A stretch of 6,057 bases of DNA from Synechococcus sp. HW_metabat.21 (GTDB lineage Bacteria > Cyanobacteriota > Cyanobacteriia > PCC-6307 > Cyanobiaceae), in the NCBI GenBank assembly GCA_018623875.1, contig JAAZUZ010000099.1, forward strand, positions 1-6,057, read 5' to 3'. The position numbers and the translations under genes are program-made. This document shows, one piece after another, positions 1 through 5,746 of the stretch. How positions within the stretch are numbered: position 1 is the first letter of the stretch; each line of letters starts with the position of its first letter. The notes under the pieces were generated by a model. The model saw only the letters and a list, made by a program, of their open reading frames with translations, ran no database searches and was not told the origin of the DNA.

Positions 1-316
1 GCACCATCATTGAGGCGCTCCAGCGGTGGATGGAGCGAATCAGCCAGCCGAAGCTGACGTCGGTCATGAGGTACTGGACCGAGGCGTAGGCCTCAGCCAC
101 GGTCGGCTTGTAATAGAAGGTCATCGCGAAGCCGGTCGCGAACTGAACCAGGAAGCAGACCAGGGTGATGCCGCCCAGGCAATAGAAGATGTTGACGTGG
201 GGCGGCACGTACTTCGACGCGACGTCGTCAACGATGTCCTGGATGTCCAGGCGCTCGTTGAACCAGTCGTAGACGGGCGATGACTTTCCGCCGGCGGCGG
301 GTGAGGAATTCGCCAT
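1..316 (-). CDS. petB: Cytochrome b6 of the b6f complex, N-terminal part (partial at left edge)
   Basis: Core heme-binding membrane subunit of the thylakoid cytochrome b6f complex, which passes electrons from plastoquinol to plastocyanin or cytochrome c6 and pumps protons. The minus strand reads 105 codons from an ATG at 316, beginning MANSSPAAGGKSSPVYDWF, followed by the near-invariant cytochrome b6 segments YVPPHVNIFYCLGG, FATGFAMTFYY and IHRWSASMM. Cys46 matches the cysteine that covalently holds heme c(n) (Cys35 in plant and algal numbering). His97 in the IHRWS motif matches the first b-heme axial ligand (His86). The first membrane helix spans roughly residues 40-65. The rest of the protein, including the other heme ligands, lies outside the window; petD usually follows. 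The N-terminus carries about ten more residues (Ala/Gly/Ser/Pro-rich) than the shortest cyanobacterial forms. No Shine-Dalgarno sequence is visible before the ATG. Family identity is certain from the sequence. Confidence 0.98.
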   Translation of the reverse strand, partial: MANSSPAAGGKSSPVYDWFNERLDIQDIVDDVASKYVPPHVNIFYCLGGITLVCFLVQFATGFAMTFYYKPTVAEAYASVQYLMTDVSFGWLIRSIHRWSASMMV

Positions 317-366
317 GCAGCGATTGGGTTTGGTTGGCAGAGTCTACCGATCACTACCTGCCGCAC
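317..366. promoter_or_regulatory. Divergent petB/ctpA intergenic region
   Basis: This 50-base gap separates the petB ATG from the chosen ctpA GTG and must hold, or overlap, the start signals of both genes. On the minus strand a TAGACT hexamer at 346-341 is a possible -10 box for petB, which would leave a short leader, but I see no good -35 box at the expected spacing. For ctpA no clear -10/-35 pair or Shine-Dalgarno sequence is visible, so its promoter may lie inside the petB coding sequence. The call rests mainly on gene geometry. Confidence 0.35.
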
Positions 367-1638
367 GTGAGCGCGACGCCGCTTGTGACATCACCGCCAC
401 AAAACCCGACTCCGCGGCACTTCAAGGGAGCCAGATCCTTTGCGGTCATTGGACTGTCCTGGATTCTCAGCCTCTGGCTGACCGCCGCTCCGGCCCTGGC
501 CCTCAACGATGGCCAACAACTCGTGGTCGAGAGCTGGCGGCTGGTGAACCAGAGCTACGTCGATCCGGACCGCTTCGAAACTATCCGCTGGAAACGGCTC
601 CGGCAGAAGGCCTTGGAGCGCTCCATCCAAAGCAGCGCCGATGCCTACGACGCCATTGAGGCGATGCTTGCGCCGATTGGCGATCCCTACACCCGCCTAC
701 TCAGGCCCGCTGACTTCGTCACCCTCAAAGCCAATACAGAAGGAAGCGTCAGCGGCGTTGGCCTGCAGCTGGGAATCCGTCAGGACGACACGGCCATCGT
801 CGTCATTGCCCCCCTCGAGGGGTCGCCCGCCGCTGAAGCGGGCATCAGCAGCGCCAGCGTGCTCAAGGCAGTCGACGGCATCAGCACCGCCGAGCTCGGC
901 CTGGAAGCCACAGCTGCTCGGCTGCGGGGCCAAGAAGGAACGTCTGTTCTGCTGCAGCTGATCACCCCGAGCGGCAAGAACCAAGAGGTGGAGCTCAAGC
1001 GGCGGCAGGTGGATCTGCAGCCCGTCCGCAGTCGCCTGCTCAAAGCCGCCGGCCATCGCCTGGGCTACATCCGCATTGCGCAATTCGCCGAGCCGGTGCC
1101 CCAGGAGCTGGCCAAAGCGCTGGAGGACCTGCAGTCCCAGGGCATTGACGGTCTGATTCTTGATCTCAGGAACAACTCGGGGGGCTTGGTCAGTGCCGGC
1201 CTGGCCGTCGCCAACATCTTTTTGGATGGCGGGCCCATCGTGGAAACCCAAAACCGAGACGGATTCAGCGATGCCCAGCAGGCCAACCGCGGCCAGCTCT
1301 ATGGCGGGCCGATGTTGACCCTCGTCAATGGCGGAACCGCCAGCGCCAGCGAAATCCTGGCGGGGGCGCTGCAGGACGATGAGCGCTCTCCCTTGCTGGG
1401 GAGCCGGACCTTTGGCAAAGGTTTGATCCAGACCCTGATTGGCCTCGGGGGGGATGGCAGTGGACTGGCCGTGACGGTGGCCCGCTACCTCACCCCCAGT
1501 GGCCGGGACATCCAAAACCTGGGGATCGAGCCCAACCAGCGCCTGGCGGACCCGGAACCGCTCAACCCCGGCGGCGATGGGGACACCTGGTTGGCGGTTG
1601 CCGCCGATCAACTCGCTGAACAGATCCAGGCCGGATGA
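367..1638 (+). CDS. ctpA: Carboxyl-terminal processing protease, peptidase family S41
   Basis: Exported serine/lysine protease of the CtpA/Prc/Tsp family. In cyanobacteria and chloroplasts CtpA trims the C-terminus of the D1 precursor in the thylakoid lumen, needed for assembly of the oxygen-evolving manganese cluster. The product is 423 residues from GTG 367. Residues 1-45 look like a signal peptide, with a hydrophobic stretch ending APALA before LNDGQQ. A PDZ domain covers about 126-201, starting at GVGLQLGI. The catalytic core is intact: Asp266 and Arg268 in LDLRNNSGG, Ser326 in GGTASASEIL, Glu329 and Lys351 in TFGKG. The spacing (Ser to Lys 25, Asp to Ser 60) equals that of Synechocystis CtpA as I recall it. 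The frame is open back to an ATG at 280, but that start would overlap petB and add an unrelated tail. GTG 385 is the alternative start; none has a clear ribosome site. Proximity to petB is a known cyanobacterial arrangement. A CtpB or CtpC paralogue is possible, since the paralogue cannot be settled without a tree. Confidence 0.95.
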   Translation: MSATPLVTSPPQNPTPRHFKGARSFAVIGLSWILSLWLTAAPALALNDGQQLVVESWRLVNQSYVDPDRFETIRWKRLRQKALERSIQSSADAYDAIEAMLAPIGDPYTRLLRPADFVTLKANTEGSVSGVGLQLGIRQDDTAIVVIAPLEGSPAAEAGISSASVLKAVDGISTAELGLEATAARLRGQEGTSVLLQLITPSGKNQEVELKRRQVDLQPVRSRLLKAAGHRLGYIRIAQFAEPVPQELAKALEDLQSQGIDGLILDLRNNSGGLVSAGLAVANIFLDGGPIVETQNRDGFSDAQQANRGQLYGGPMLTLVNGGTASASEILAGALQDDERSPLLGSRTFGKGLIQTLIGLGGDGSGLAVTVARYLTPSGRDIQNLGIEPNQRLADPEPLNPGGDGDTWLAVAADQLAEQIQAG

Positions 1639-2897
1639 GCGCCCGCACTTATCACGATCCACTCCACGGGGCGATCCGCCTCTCCCGGCAGGAGCCCGCA
1701 GAAGCCCTCGCGATTGACCTGGTGGATACGCCGGTCTTTCAGCGCCTCAGGCGCATCAGGCAACTGGGACCGGCCTACCTGACCTTCCACGGGGCCGAAT
1801 CGAGTCGGTTCACCCACTCCCTCGGAGTCCTGCAACTGGCCCGCCAGGCCCTGGGGAACCTGGGGCGCAGCCATACAGAGCTGACCGAGCACCGGGGGGT
1901 GCTCTACGCCGCGGCCCTCCTGCACGACGTCGGCCATGGCCCGCTCAGCCACACCGGCGAAGAGATGTATGGGCTGCACCATGAGAGCTGGTCCAGCCGC
2001 CTCATCCGCGAGCACCCTGCGCTGCGGGAGCCGCTCGAGGCCTTTGCGCCGGGCACCGCAGATCAAGTGGCGACCCTGCTCGAGCACGGCCGCTATCGCA
2101 ATCCGGCGATCAAGGCGCTGGTCAGCAGCCAACTCGACTGCGATCGCCTCGATTACCTCCTGCGCGACAGCTACAACACCGGCGCGAGCTATGGGGTCCT
2201 CGACCTTGAGCGCATTCTCGCGAGCCTGACCCTCGCCCCCGACGGCCAACTCGCGCTGCAGCCCAAAGGACTCATGGCGGTGGAGCACTACCTCGTGGTG
2301 CGGAACCTCATGTACCGGAGCGTCTACAACCACCGGCTCAACGTGGTCTGCAATTGGCTTCTGAACCGCACCATCGCGCTCGCCCGCGAGCTCGGCCCAG
2401 CTCAGGTCTGGGCCGATGCGGTGATGGAGCGCTGGCTCTGGGACGCCAAACAGCTGGACCTAGAGGCCTTCCTTGGCAATGACGACATCCGAACGGGCTA
2501 CCACCTGCAGCGCTGGCTCGAGGAGGGACCGGCCCCACTGCAGCAGCTCTGCAACCGGGTCATCAACCGGGAACTGCTGCGGGCCTCGGATCTAAGCCAA
2601 CTGACCCAAGAGAGTCGCCTCAGCCTGCTGGCGAAAGCCCAGACCCTGAGCGAAGCCGCAGGACTACGGCCCGACCTCTGTTGCGGCCTGCACCAGCAGA
2701 GCAACCACGGTTATCACCCTTATAAAGGTGGGCTCAGGCTGTGGGATGGCCATCAACTGGGGGCGATTGAGCAGCGCTCAGCCCTGATTCGCAGCTTGAT
2801 CCAACCCACCCAAACCGCCTGGCTGATTCACCCGCCTGAGATCACGCCAGCGATCCGCGAGGCCCTCGCCCTGGAAGTTGCGGCTGGAGATCCCTAA
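1635..2897 (+). CDS. HD-domain phosphohydrolase (COG1078 / SAMHD1-like family)
   Basis: Cytoplasmic 420-residue metal-dependent phosphohydrolase of the HD superfamily. It belongs to the group related to SAMHD1 and bacterial dGTPase-like proteins that opens with a YHDPLHG-type motif (here residues 6-12). The metal-binding set is complete: His61 in RFTHSLGV, His97-Asp98 in LLHDVGHGPLSH, and Asp168/Asp170 in SQLDCDRLDYLLRDS. By alignment from memory Asp170 corresponds to SAMHD1 Asp311. The family pattern LRRIRQLGPAYLTFHGAESSRF at about 38-59 is also typical. Characterised relatives cleave dNTPs or other nucleotides, but the substrate of this cyanobacterial branch is not evident. The start ATG overlaps the ctpA stop in an ATGA arrangement, implying co-transcription and translational coupling; the stop lies 10 bases before minC. 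No signal peptide or membrane segment is seen. The domain call is firm; the substrate is unknown. Confidence 0.93.
   Translation: MSARTYHDPLHGAIRLSRQEPAEALAIDLVDTPVFQRLRRIRQLGPAYLTFHGAESSRFTHSLGVLQLARQALGNLGRSHTELTEHRGVLYAAALLHDVGHGPLSHTGEEMYGLHHESWSSRLIREHPALREPLEAFAPGTADQVATLLEHGRYRNPAIKALVSSQLDCDRLDYLLRDSYNTGASYGVLDLERILASLTLAPDGQLALQPKGLMAVEHYLVVRNLMYRSVYNHRLNVVCNWLLNRTIALARELGPAQVWADAVMERWLWDAKQLDLEAFLGNDDIRTGYHLQRWLEEGPAPLQQLCNRVINRELLRASDLSQLTQESRLSLLAKAQTLSEAAGLRPDLCCGLHQQSNHGYHPYKGGLRLWDGHQLGAIEQRSALIRSLIQPTQTAWLIHPPEITPAIREALALEVAAGDP
2886..2889 (+). promoter_or_regulatory. Candidate Shine-Dalgarno GGAG for minC
   Basis: GGAG lies inside the last codons of the HD gene. It is 9 bases before an in-frame TTG at 2899, an ideal distance, and 18 bases before the ATG at 2908, which is long. 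It therefore leaves the minC start open between TTG 2899 (219 residues) and ATG 2908 (216 residues). A further in-frame TTG at 2878 lies upstream of this site and is less likely. Confidence 0.4.
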
Positions 2898-2907
2898 GTT
2901 GCACGCC

Positions 2908-3558
2908 ATGCAGGCCGCCCCCCGTCGCTTCGTGCTCAAACCGCTGCGCCAAGCGGAGGCCTCAGCCTTTGAGGAAGTGGGCTCACAACTCGGGGCAGCC
3001 GAAGGCAGCGGCACGGCGGTGCTGGTCTGTGGTGACCGCCCCCTGACCCTGCCGGAACTGCGGGCCATTGCGGAGCGGTTCGAACAAGCCGCGTGGCCGC
3101 TGTTGCGCGTCGAGGCACGCGAAGCCCTCAGCCTGGTTCCCGCCGCAGCGCTTGGGCTCGAAACGGCGCTGATCGGCGAGCAACTGCCGCCAACTCAGGC
3201 CCAACCGGACAGCAAGGATCTGACCATTCACCGCGGCACCCTGCGGTCGGGGGACCACCTGCAGGTTGAGGGCTCGCTGCTGGTGCTCGGCGATGTCAAC
3301 CCGGGGGCTCGGGTCAGCGCTGGCGGGGATGTCAGGGTCTGGGGGAGGCTGCGGGGCATCGCCCATGCCGGCCAGGCGGGTAACGCCGCGGCGCGGATCG
3401 TGGCCCTACAGCTGCGGCCGCTTCAGCTGCGCATTGCCGATGCTGTCGCCCGGGGGCCCGAGGATCTCCCCCCGCCTGGATTCAGCGAGGAAGCACTGCT
3501 GCTCGATGGGGCCATTGCGATCCGCCCGGCCGAACCGCTCTGGCCCCAGGAGGGCTAA
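2908..3558 (+). CDS. minC: Septum site-determining protein MinC
   Basis: Cell-division inhibitor that binds FtsZ and, recruited to the membrane by MinD-ATP, blocks Z-ring assembly away from midcell. From ATG 2908 the product has 216 residues. The N-terminal half (about 1-95), equivalent to the FtsZ-antagonising domain, is poorly conserved in motif and is assigned by position. The C-terminal MinC_C beta-helix domain (about 104-185) is unmistakable: HRGTLRSGDHLQVEGSLLVLGDVNPGARVSAGGDVRVWGRLRG followed by IAHAGQAGN and ARIVALQLRP, the pattern that dimerises and contacts MinD. A short variable tail (about 186-216) follows. TTG 2899 is an alternative start. The gene closes the ctpA-HD-minC run and has no obvious promoter of its own. 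Its TAA overlaps the stop of the convergent transporter gene. MinD is not next to it but about 2.2 kb downstream, beyond an oppositely oriented cassette. Confidence 0.94.
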   Translation: MQAAPRRFVLKPLRQAEASAFEEVGSQLGAAEGSGTAVLVCGDRPLTLPELRAIAERFEQAAWPLLRVEAREALSLVPAAALGLETALIGEQLPPTQAQPDSKDLTIHRGTLRSGDHLQVEGSLLVLGDVNPGARVSAGGDVRVWGRLRGIAHAGQAGNAAARIVALQLRPLQLRIADAVARGPEDLPPPGFSEEALLLDGAIAIRPAEPLWPQEG

Positions 3559-4151
3559 CGGTTCACCAAGCCCATCCCCCCCAGGCCAGCGGCCACGGCC
3601 ATGAACCAGAGGGGAGAGATCTTGGTGCGCAGCATCAAGAAACAGACCACCGCCGAGACCGCATAGGCCGGCGTGTCGTGATCGGAGATGCGCAGGATCT
3701 TCAGGCCAACCGCGAAGAGCACGCCCAAGGTGATCGGCCCCATCGCCCGCTCGAACGCCAAACGAAACGGTGAGGTCTTGAAGCGGTTCCAGCTCAAGGC
3801 CGCGATCACCATCAGCAGGGTCGAGGGCAGCAGGATCGCAACTTCCGCCAGGACCCCACTGAGCAGTGCCCACAAGGGGCCCTCCTCAAAGGCCGCCCCC
3901 ATACCGAGCAAGCCGACGATCATCGAACTCGGGCCCGGGGCACCTTCAGCGATGGCGTAGATCTCGGCGAACTGCTGGGAACTGAGCCAGCAGTACTGAT
4001 CGACGGCCATGTAGTGGTATTCGGCCAGCAGCGTGTTCCCCCCGCCCAGGGAAAACAGCGAGAGGCTCAGGAAATCCCAAATGACGGCGATCAGGTTGCG
4101 CCAATCCCCCAGATGGGCGGGTTGACAGGCCGCAGCCAAAAGCGGGGTCAT
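3555..4151 (-). CDS. chrA: CHR-family transporter, second half-size subunit (chromate transporter-like)
   Basis: Integral membrane protein of 198 residues, the size of a single CHR domain (chromate ion transporter family); long-chain ChrA proteins carry two such domains in one chain. The diagnostic glycine-rich motif is at residues 33-41 (FSLGGGNTL), and the PGP motif with its following helix is at 71-84 (APGPSSMIVGLLGM). Several hydrophobic segments follow, at roughly 88-118, 138-155 and 160-190. The family exports chromate in tested members; other substrates are possible. The start ATG overlaps the stop of the upstream half (ATGA, 4 bases), so the two are probably co-translated and form a heteromeric pair, as described for short-chain CHR pairs such as that of Bacillus subtilis. 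The stop codon overlaps that of minC on the other strand. Chromate as substrate is inferred from family only. Confidence 0.9.
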   Translation of the reverse strand: MTPLLAAACQPAHLGDWRNLIAVIWDFLSLSLFSLGGGNTLLAEYHYMAVDQYCWLSSQQFAEIYAIAEGAPGPSSMIVGLLGMGAAFEEGPLWALLSGVLAEVAILLPSTLLMVIAALSWNRFKTSPFRLAFERAMGPITLGVLFAVGLKILRISDHDTPAYAVSAVVCFLMLRTKISPLWFMAVAAGLGGMGLVNR

Positions 4152-4681
4152 GGCTTTCTCGGCCAGTACCAGGCCATCGCCAAGGGACCCGCCACAAGCA
4201 CCAGGGGCACCAGGCGCACGTGAAAGACAGTCATCGCCACAAAACTGATGGCTGCCAACAACAGGGCGACGCGGTCATTGAGATAGGCGGCGCCAATCTT
4301 GAAGCCCATCGAGAGGGCCATGCCTGCAGAGGCCGTAATCACTCCCGCCAGGAGACGATCCATCACCATCGTCGTGTGCAGGTAGTAGTAGGCGAGGCCA
4401 AAGCCCATCAGCACGCTGAAGGGCAGCAGCAAGATCCCCGCCAATGCCGCCAAGGCTCCGCCTGGGCCCCGGAAATGGCTACCGATGTAGATCGCCATGT
4501 TGATCTGGTTCGGTCCGGGGAAGAGGCGCGCGACCGTCAGGCCGGTGATGAACTCCTGCTTGCTCATCCAGGCCTTGTCTTCCACGACAATCCGCTCGCT
4601 CCAAGCCGAGAGCCCGCCTCCAAAGGAGGAAAGGGCCACCTGCTGCATGCCCCAGAACAATTGCCAATGGGTCGGAGGCAT
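4148..4681 (-). CDS. chrA: CHR-family transporter, first half-size subunit (chromate transporter-like)
   Basis: Membrane protein of 177 residues with one CHR domain, matching the N-terminal half of a full-length ChrA. Residues 19-32 hold the family signature SFGGGLSAWSERIV, and 52-67 hold RLFPGPNQINMAIYIG, the PGP motif followed by the conserved helix. Hydrophobic segments lie at about 75-101, 109-134 and 138-173, ending in a short basic tail WYWPRKP. The PGPN version of the motif resembles a subgroup I associate with proteobacterial CHR proteins, so transfer is possible but unproven. The ATG shares one base with the stop of the PLD-like gene upstream (TGATG), and the downstream half-gene starts within this gene's last codons. 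No separate promoter or strong ribosome site is seen, consistent with coupled translation. The partner half has a different sequence, so this is a two-gene transporter rather than a frameshifted single gene. Confidence 0.9.
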   Translation of the reverse strand: MPPTHWQLFWGMQQVALSSFGGGLSAWSERIVVEDKAWMSKQEFITGLTVARLFPGPNQINMAIYIGSHFRGPGGALAALAGILLLPFSVLMGFGLAYYYLHTTMVMDRLLAGVITASAGMALSMGFKIGAAYLNDRVALLLAAISFVAMTVFHVRLVPLVLVAGPLAMAWYWPRKP

Positions 4682-5667
4682 CAGTCGTGCACGAAGTGGG
4701 GGTCGGGCGGCAGCTCACCCTCCTCGTGATAAGCCGGGTCGAGGGGGTCAGGGGCGCTGTACCTCTTGGCGTCCTCCCAGTCGGCGTTGAACGTCTCCGA
4801 TAACCGGGCAATGACGTCCGGTGCATCCACCTCAATCCCCAATTCACGGCGGAGATCAAAGGCACTGCGGTCGATGTTCATCGAGCCGGTCATCGCGGCT
4901 TGCTCATCCACCAGGATCAACTTGGCGTGCAGCTTCAGCTGCTTCTGACGCCGGATCTTGACCCCGGCATGCTCGAGGAGCCTGAGGGAGCTGAAGGTGT
5001 CATAGACATCCCAATCGCTCAGGCCGTGCTTGCCGCCGCAGAGCACCCGCACCTTCACCCCCCGCTGCTTCGCGGCCACCAGCCGCTCGAGGATCACGGC
5101 GTCCACAAACTTGGGGTGCTGAATCCCCAAGGACTCCTGGGCACTATCGATCACCCGGGCCATCTGCCCGCGGCTGTGGACGTCGCTCCAAACCAACCCC
5201 ACATCAAGGCGTGGATCGAAGGCCCGGCGTTCCCAGTCCGCTTCGAAACCCGCCACCACCTGCTCGATGACGCGCGGGTCCTGGCTGATGACGCCGTAAT
5301 CACGGGTTTCCGTGAAGTACTTATCCGAGAGGTTGAAGGTGGCGATCAGGGCTGCATGCCCATCGATGACCATGGATTTCTCATGGGTGACAGGGAAGCG
5401 CTCGCTGGTCCAGGCCACCTTCACACCCCAGCCCTGAAGCAAGGCGTAGGCCTCATCGTTCCAGCGGTCACCACCTGAGGTGTGGGGATTGAGCATCACG
5501 CGGATCTGCACACCCCGTTGCTGCGCGCGAAAGAGCGCCTGCTCGACGGCCTCGCTCTGGAGCTTGAACTGCTTCATCAGCAGTTGGGACTGGGCCTGCT
5601 CAATCAGCGCAACGACCGCCTCGGCCCCGTCATCGGGCATCACGAGAAGACGCTGGCTGGCTGCCAT
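4681..5667 (-). CDS. Phospholipase D-like protein with two HKD motifs
   Basis: Protein of 328 residues from the phospholipase D superfamily, which includes cardiolipin and phosphatidylserine synthases, phospholipases and some nucleases. Two catalytic HxKxxxxD motifs are intact: His95-Lys97-Asp102 and His247-Lys249-Asp254. The second is followed by GSMN (261-264) and Glu275 in the usual arrangement; the first is followed by ATFN instead of GSxN. FNLSDKYFTETRDYGV at 111-126 and an FEADW segment at 141-145 are typical of the cardiolipin synthase-like branch. No signal peptide or membrane helix is visible, unlike true bacterial cardiolipin synthases, so the protein is probably soluble or peripheral. 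The C-terminus (about 303-328) is Pro/Asp/Glu-rich and likely disordered. ATG 5667 is the first possible start; GGAGGT lies 15 bases upstream, an unusually long spacing. It is the first gene of the minus-strand run with the CHR pair. Substrate (lipid or nucleic acid) cannot be told from sequence. Confidence 0.9.
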   Translation of the reverse strand: MAASQRLLVMPDDGAEAVVALIEQAQSQLLMKQFKLQSEAVEQALFRAQQRGVQIRVMLNPHTSGGDRWNDEAYALLQGWGVKVAWTSERFPVTHEKSMVIDGHAALIATFNLSDKYFTETRDYGVISQDPRVIEQVVAGFEADWERRAFDPRLDVGLVWSDVHSRGQMARVIDSAQESLGIQHPKFVDAVILERLVAAKQRGVKVRVLCGGKHGLSDWDVYDTFSSLRLLEHAGVKIRRQKQLKLHAKLILVDEQAAMTGSMNIDRSAFDLRRELGIEVDAPDVIARLSETFNADWEDAKRYSAPDPLDPAYHEEGELPPDPHFVHD

Positions 5668-5746
5668 GGCGGCCCAAAGGTGACCTCCGATGTCTAGAGA
5701 GAAACGGCTGAGTTGGCCTTAACCTTCATCCACGTTTCGGTGCGCT
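5668..5746. promoter_or_regulatory. Divergent PLD-like/minD intergenic region
   Basis: This 79-base gap lies between the start codons of the PLD-like gene (minus) and minD (plus) and is the only place where each can have its own upstream promoter. I see no convincing -35/-10 pair on either strand. TCTAGA at 5692-5697, a palindromic hexamer, is a weak -10 candidate. Because minD is cut off from minC by the reversed cassette, a minD promoter here is required by gene layout, not shown by a motif. Confidence 0.4.
5683..5688 (-). promoter_or_regulatory. Shine-Dalgarno GGAGGT upstream of PLD-like gene
   Basis: On the minus strand GGAGGT is the best ribosome-binding match seen in the window, but it is 15 bases before ATG 5667. 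The frame upstream of that ATG contains no ATG, GTG or TTG within reach, so the start is still placed at 5667. The spacing may mean that a different, weaker site is used. Confidence 0.35.

Noticed and set aside
697..1662. Long open frame (321 codons) on the minus strand opposite ctpA
   Set aside because: It lies wholly opposite a gene with intact catalytic residues, resembles no known family, and long antisense frames are common in GC-rich coding DNA.
1608..2333. 241-codon minus-strand frame opposite the HD gene
   Set aside because: It is a codon-position shadow of the HD phosphohydrolase and has no domain-like pattern.
3545..3600. Possible terminator hairpin at the minC/CHR junction
   Set aside because: Only short GC-rich self-complementary pieces such as GGCCAGCGGCC are present, with no T-run on either strand.
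3555..4681. The two CHR half-genes as one frameshifted full-length chrA
   Set aside because: Each half has its own plausible start and stop, they overlap in ATGA style, and paired short CHR genes are a known arrangement.
4220..4729. 169-codon plus-strand frame opposite the first CHR half
   Set aside because: It has a low-complexity Gln/His/Arg-rich composition typical of the reverse of a membrane-protein gene, with no recognisable motif.
4900..5478. 192-codon plus-strand frame opposite the PLD-like gene
   Set aside because: Its His/Pro/Leu-rich composition reflects the complement of the PLD-like coding sequence, which carries both HKD motifs.
5701..5738. Inverted repeat GAAACG / CGTTTC in the gap before minD
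   Set aside because: A 6-base inverted repeat with a 26-base spacer is expected by chance in a gap of this size and does not extend further.
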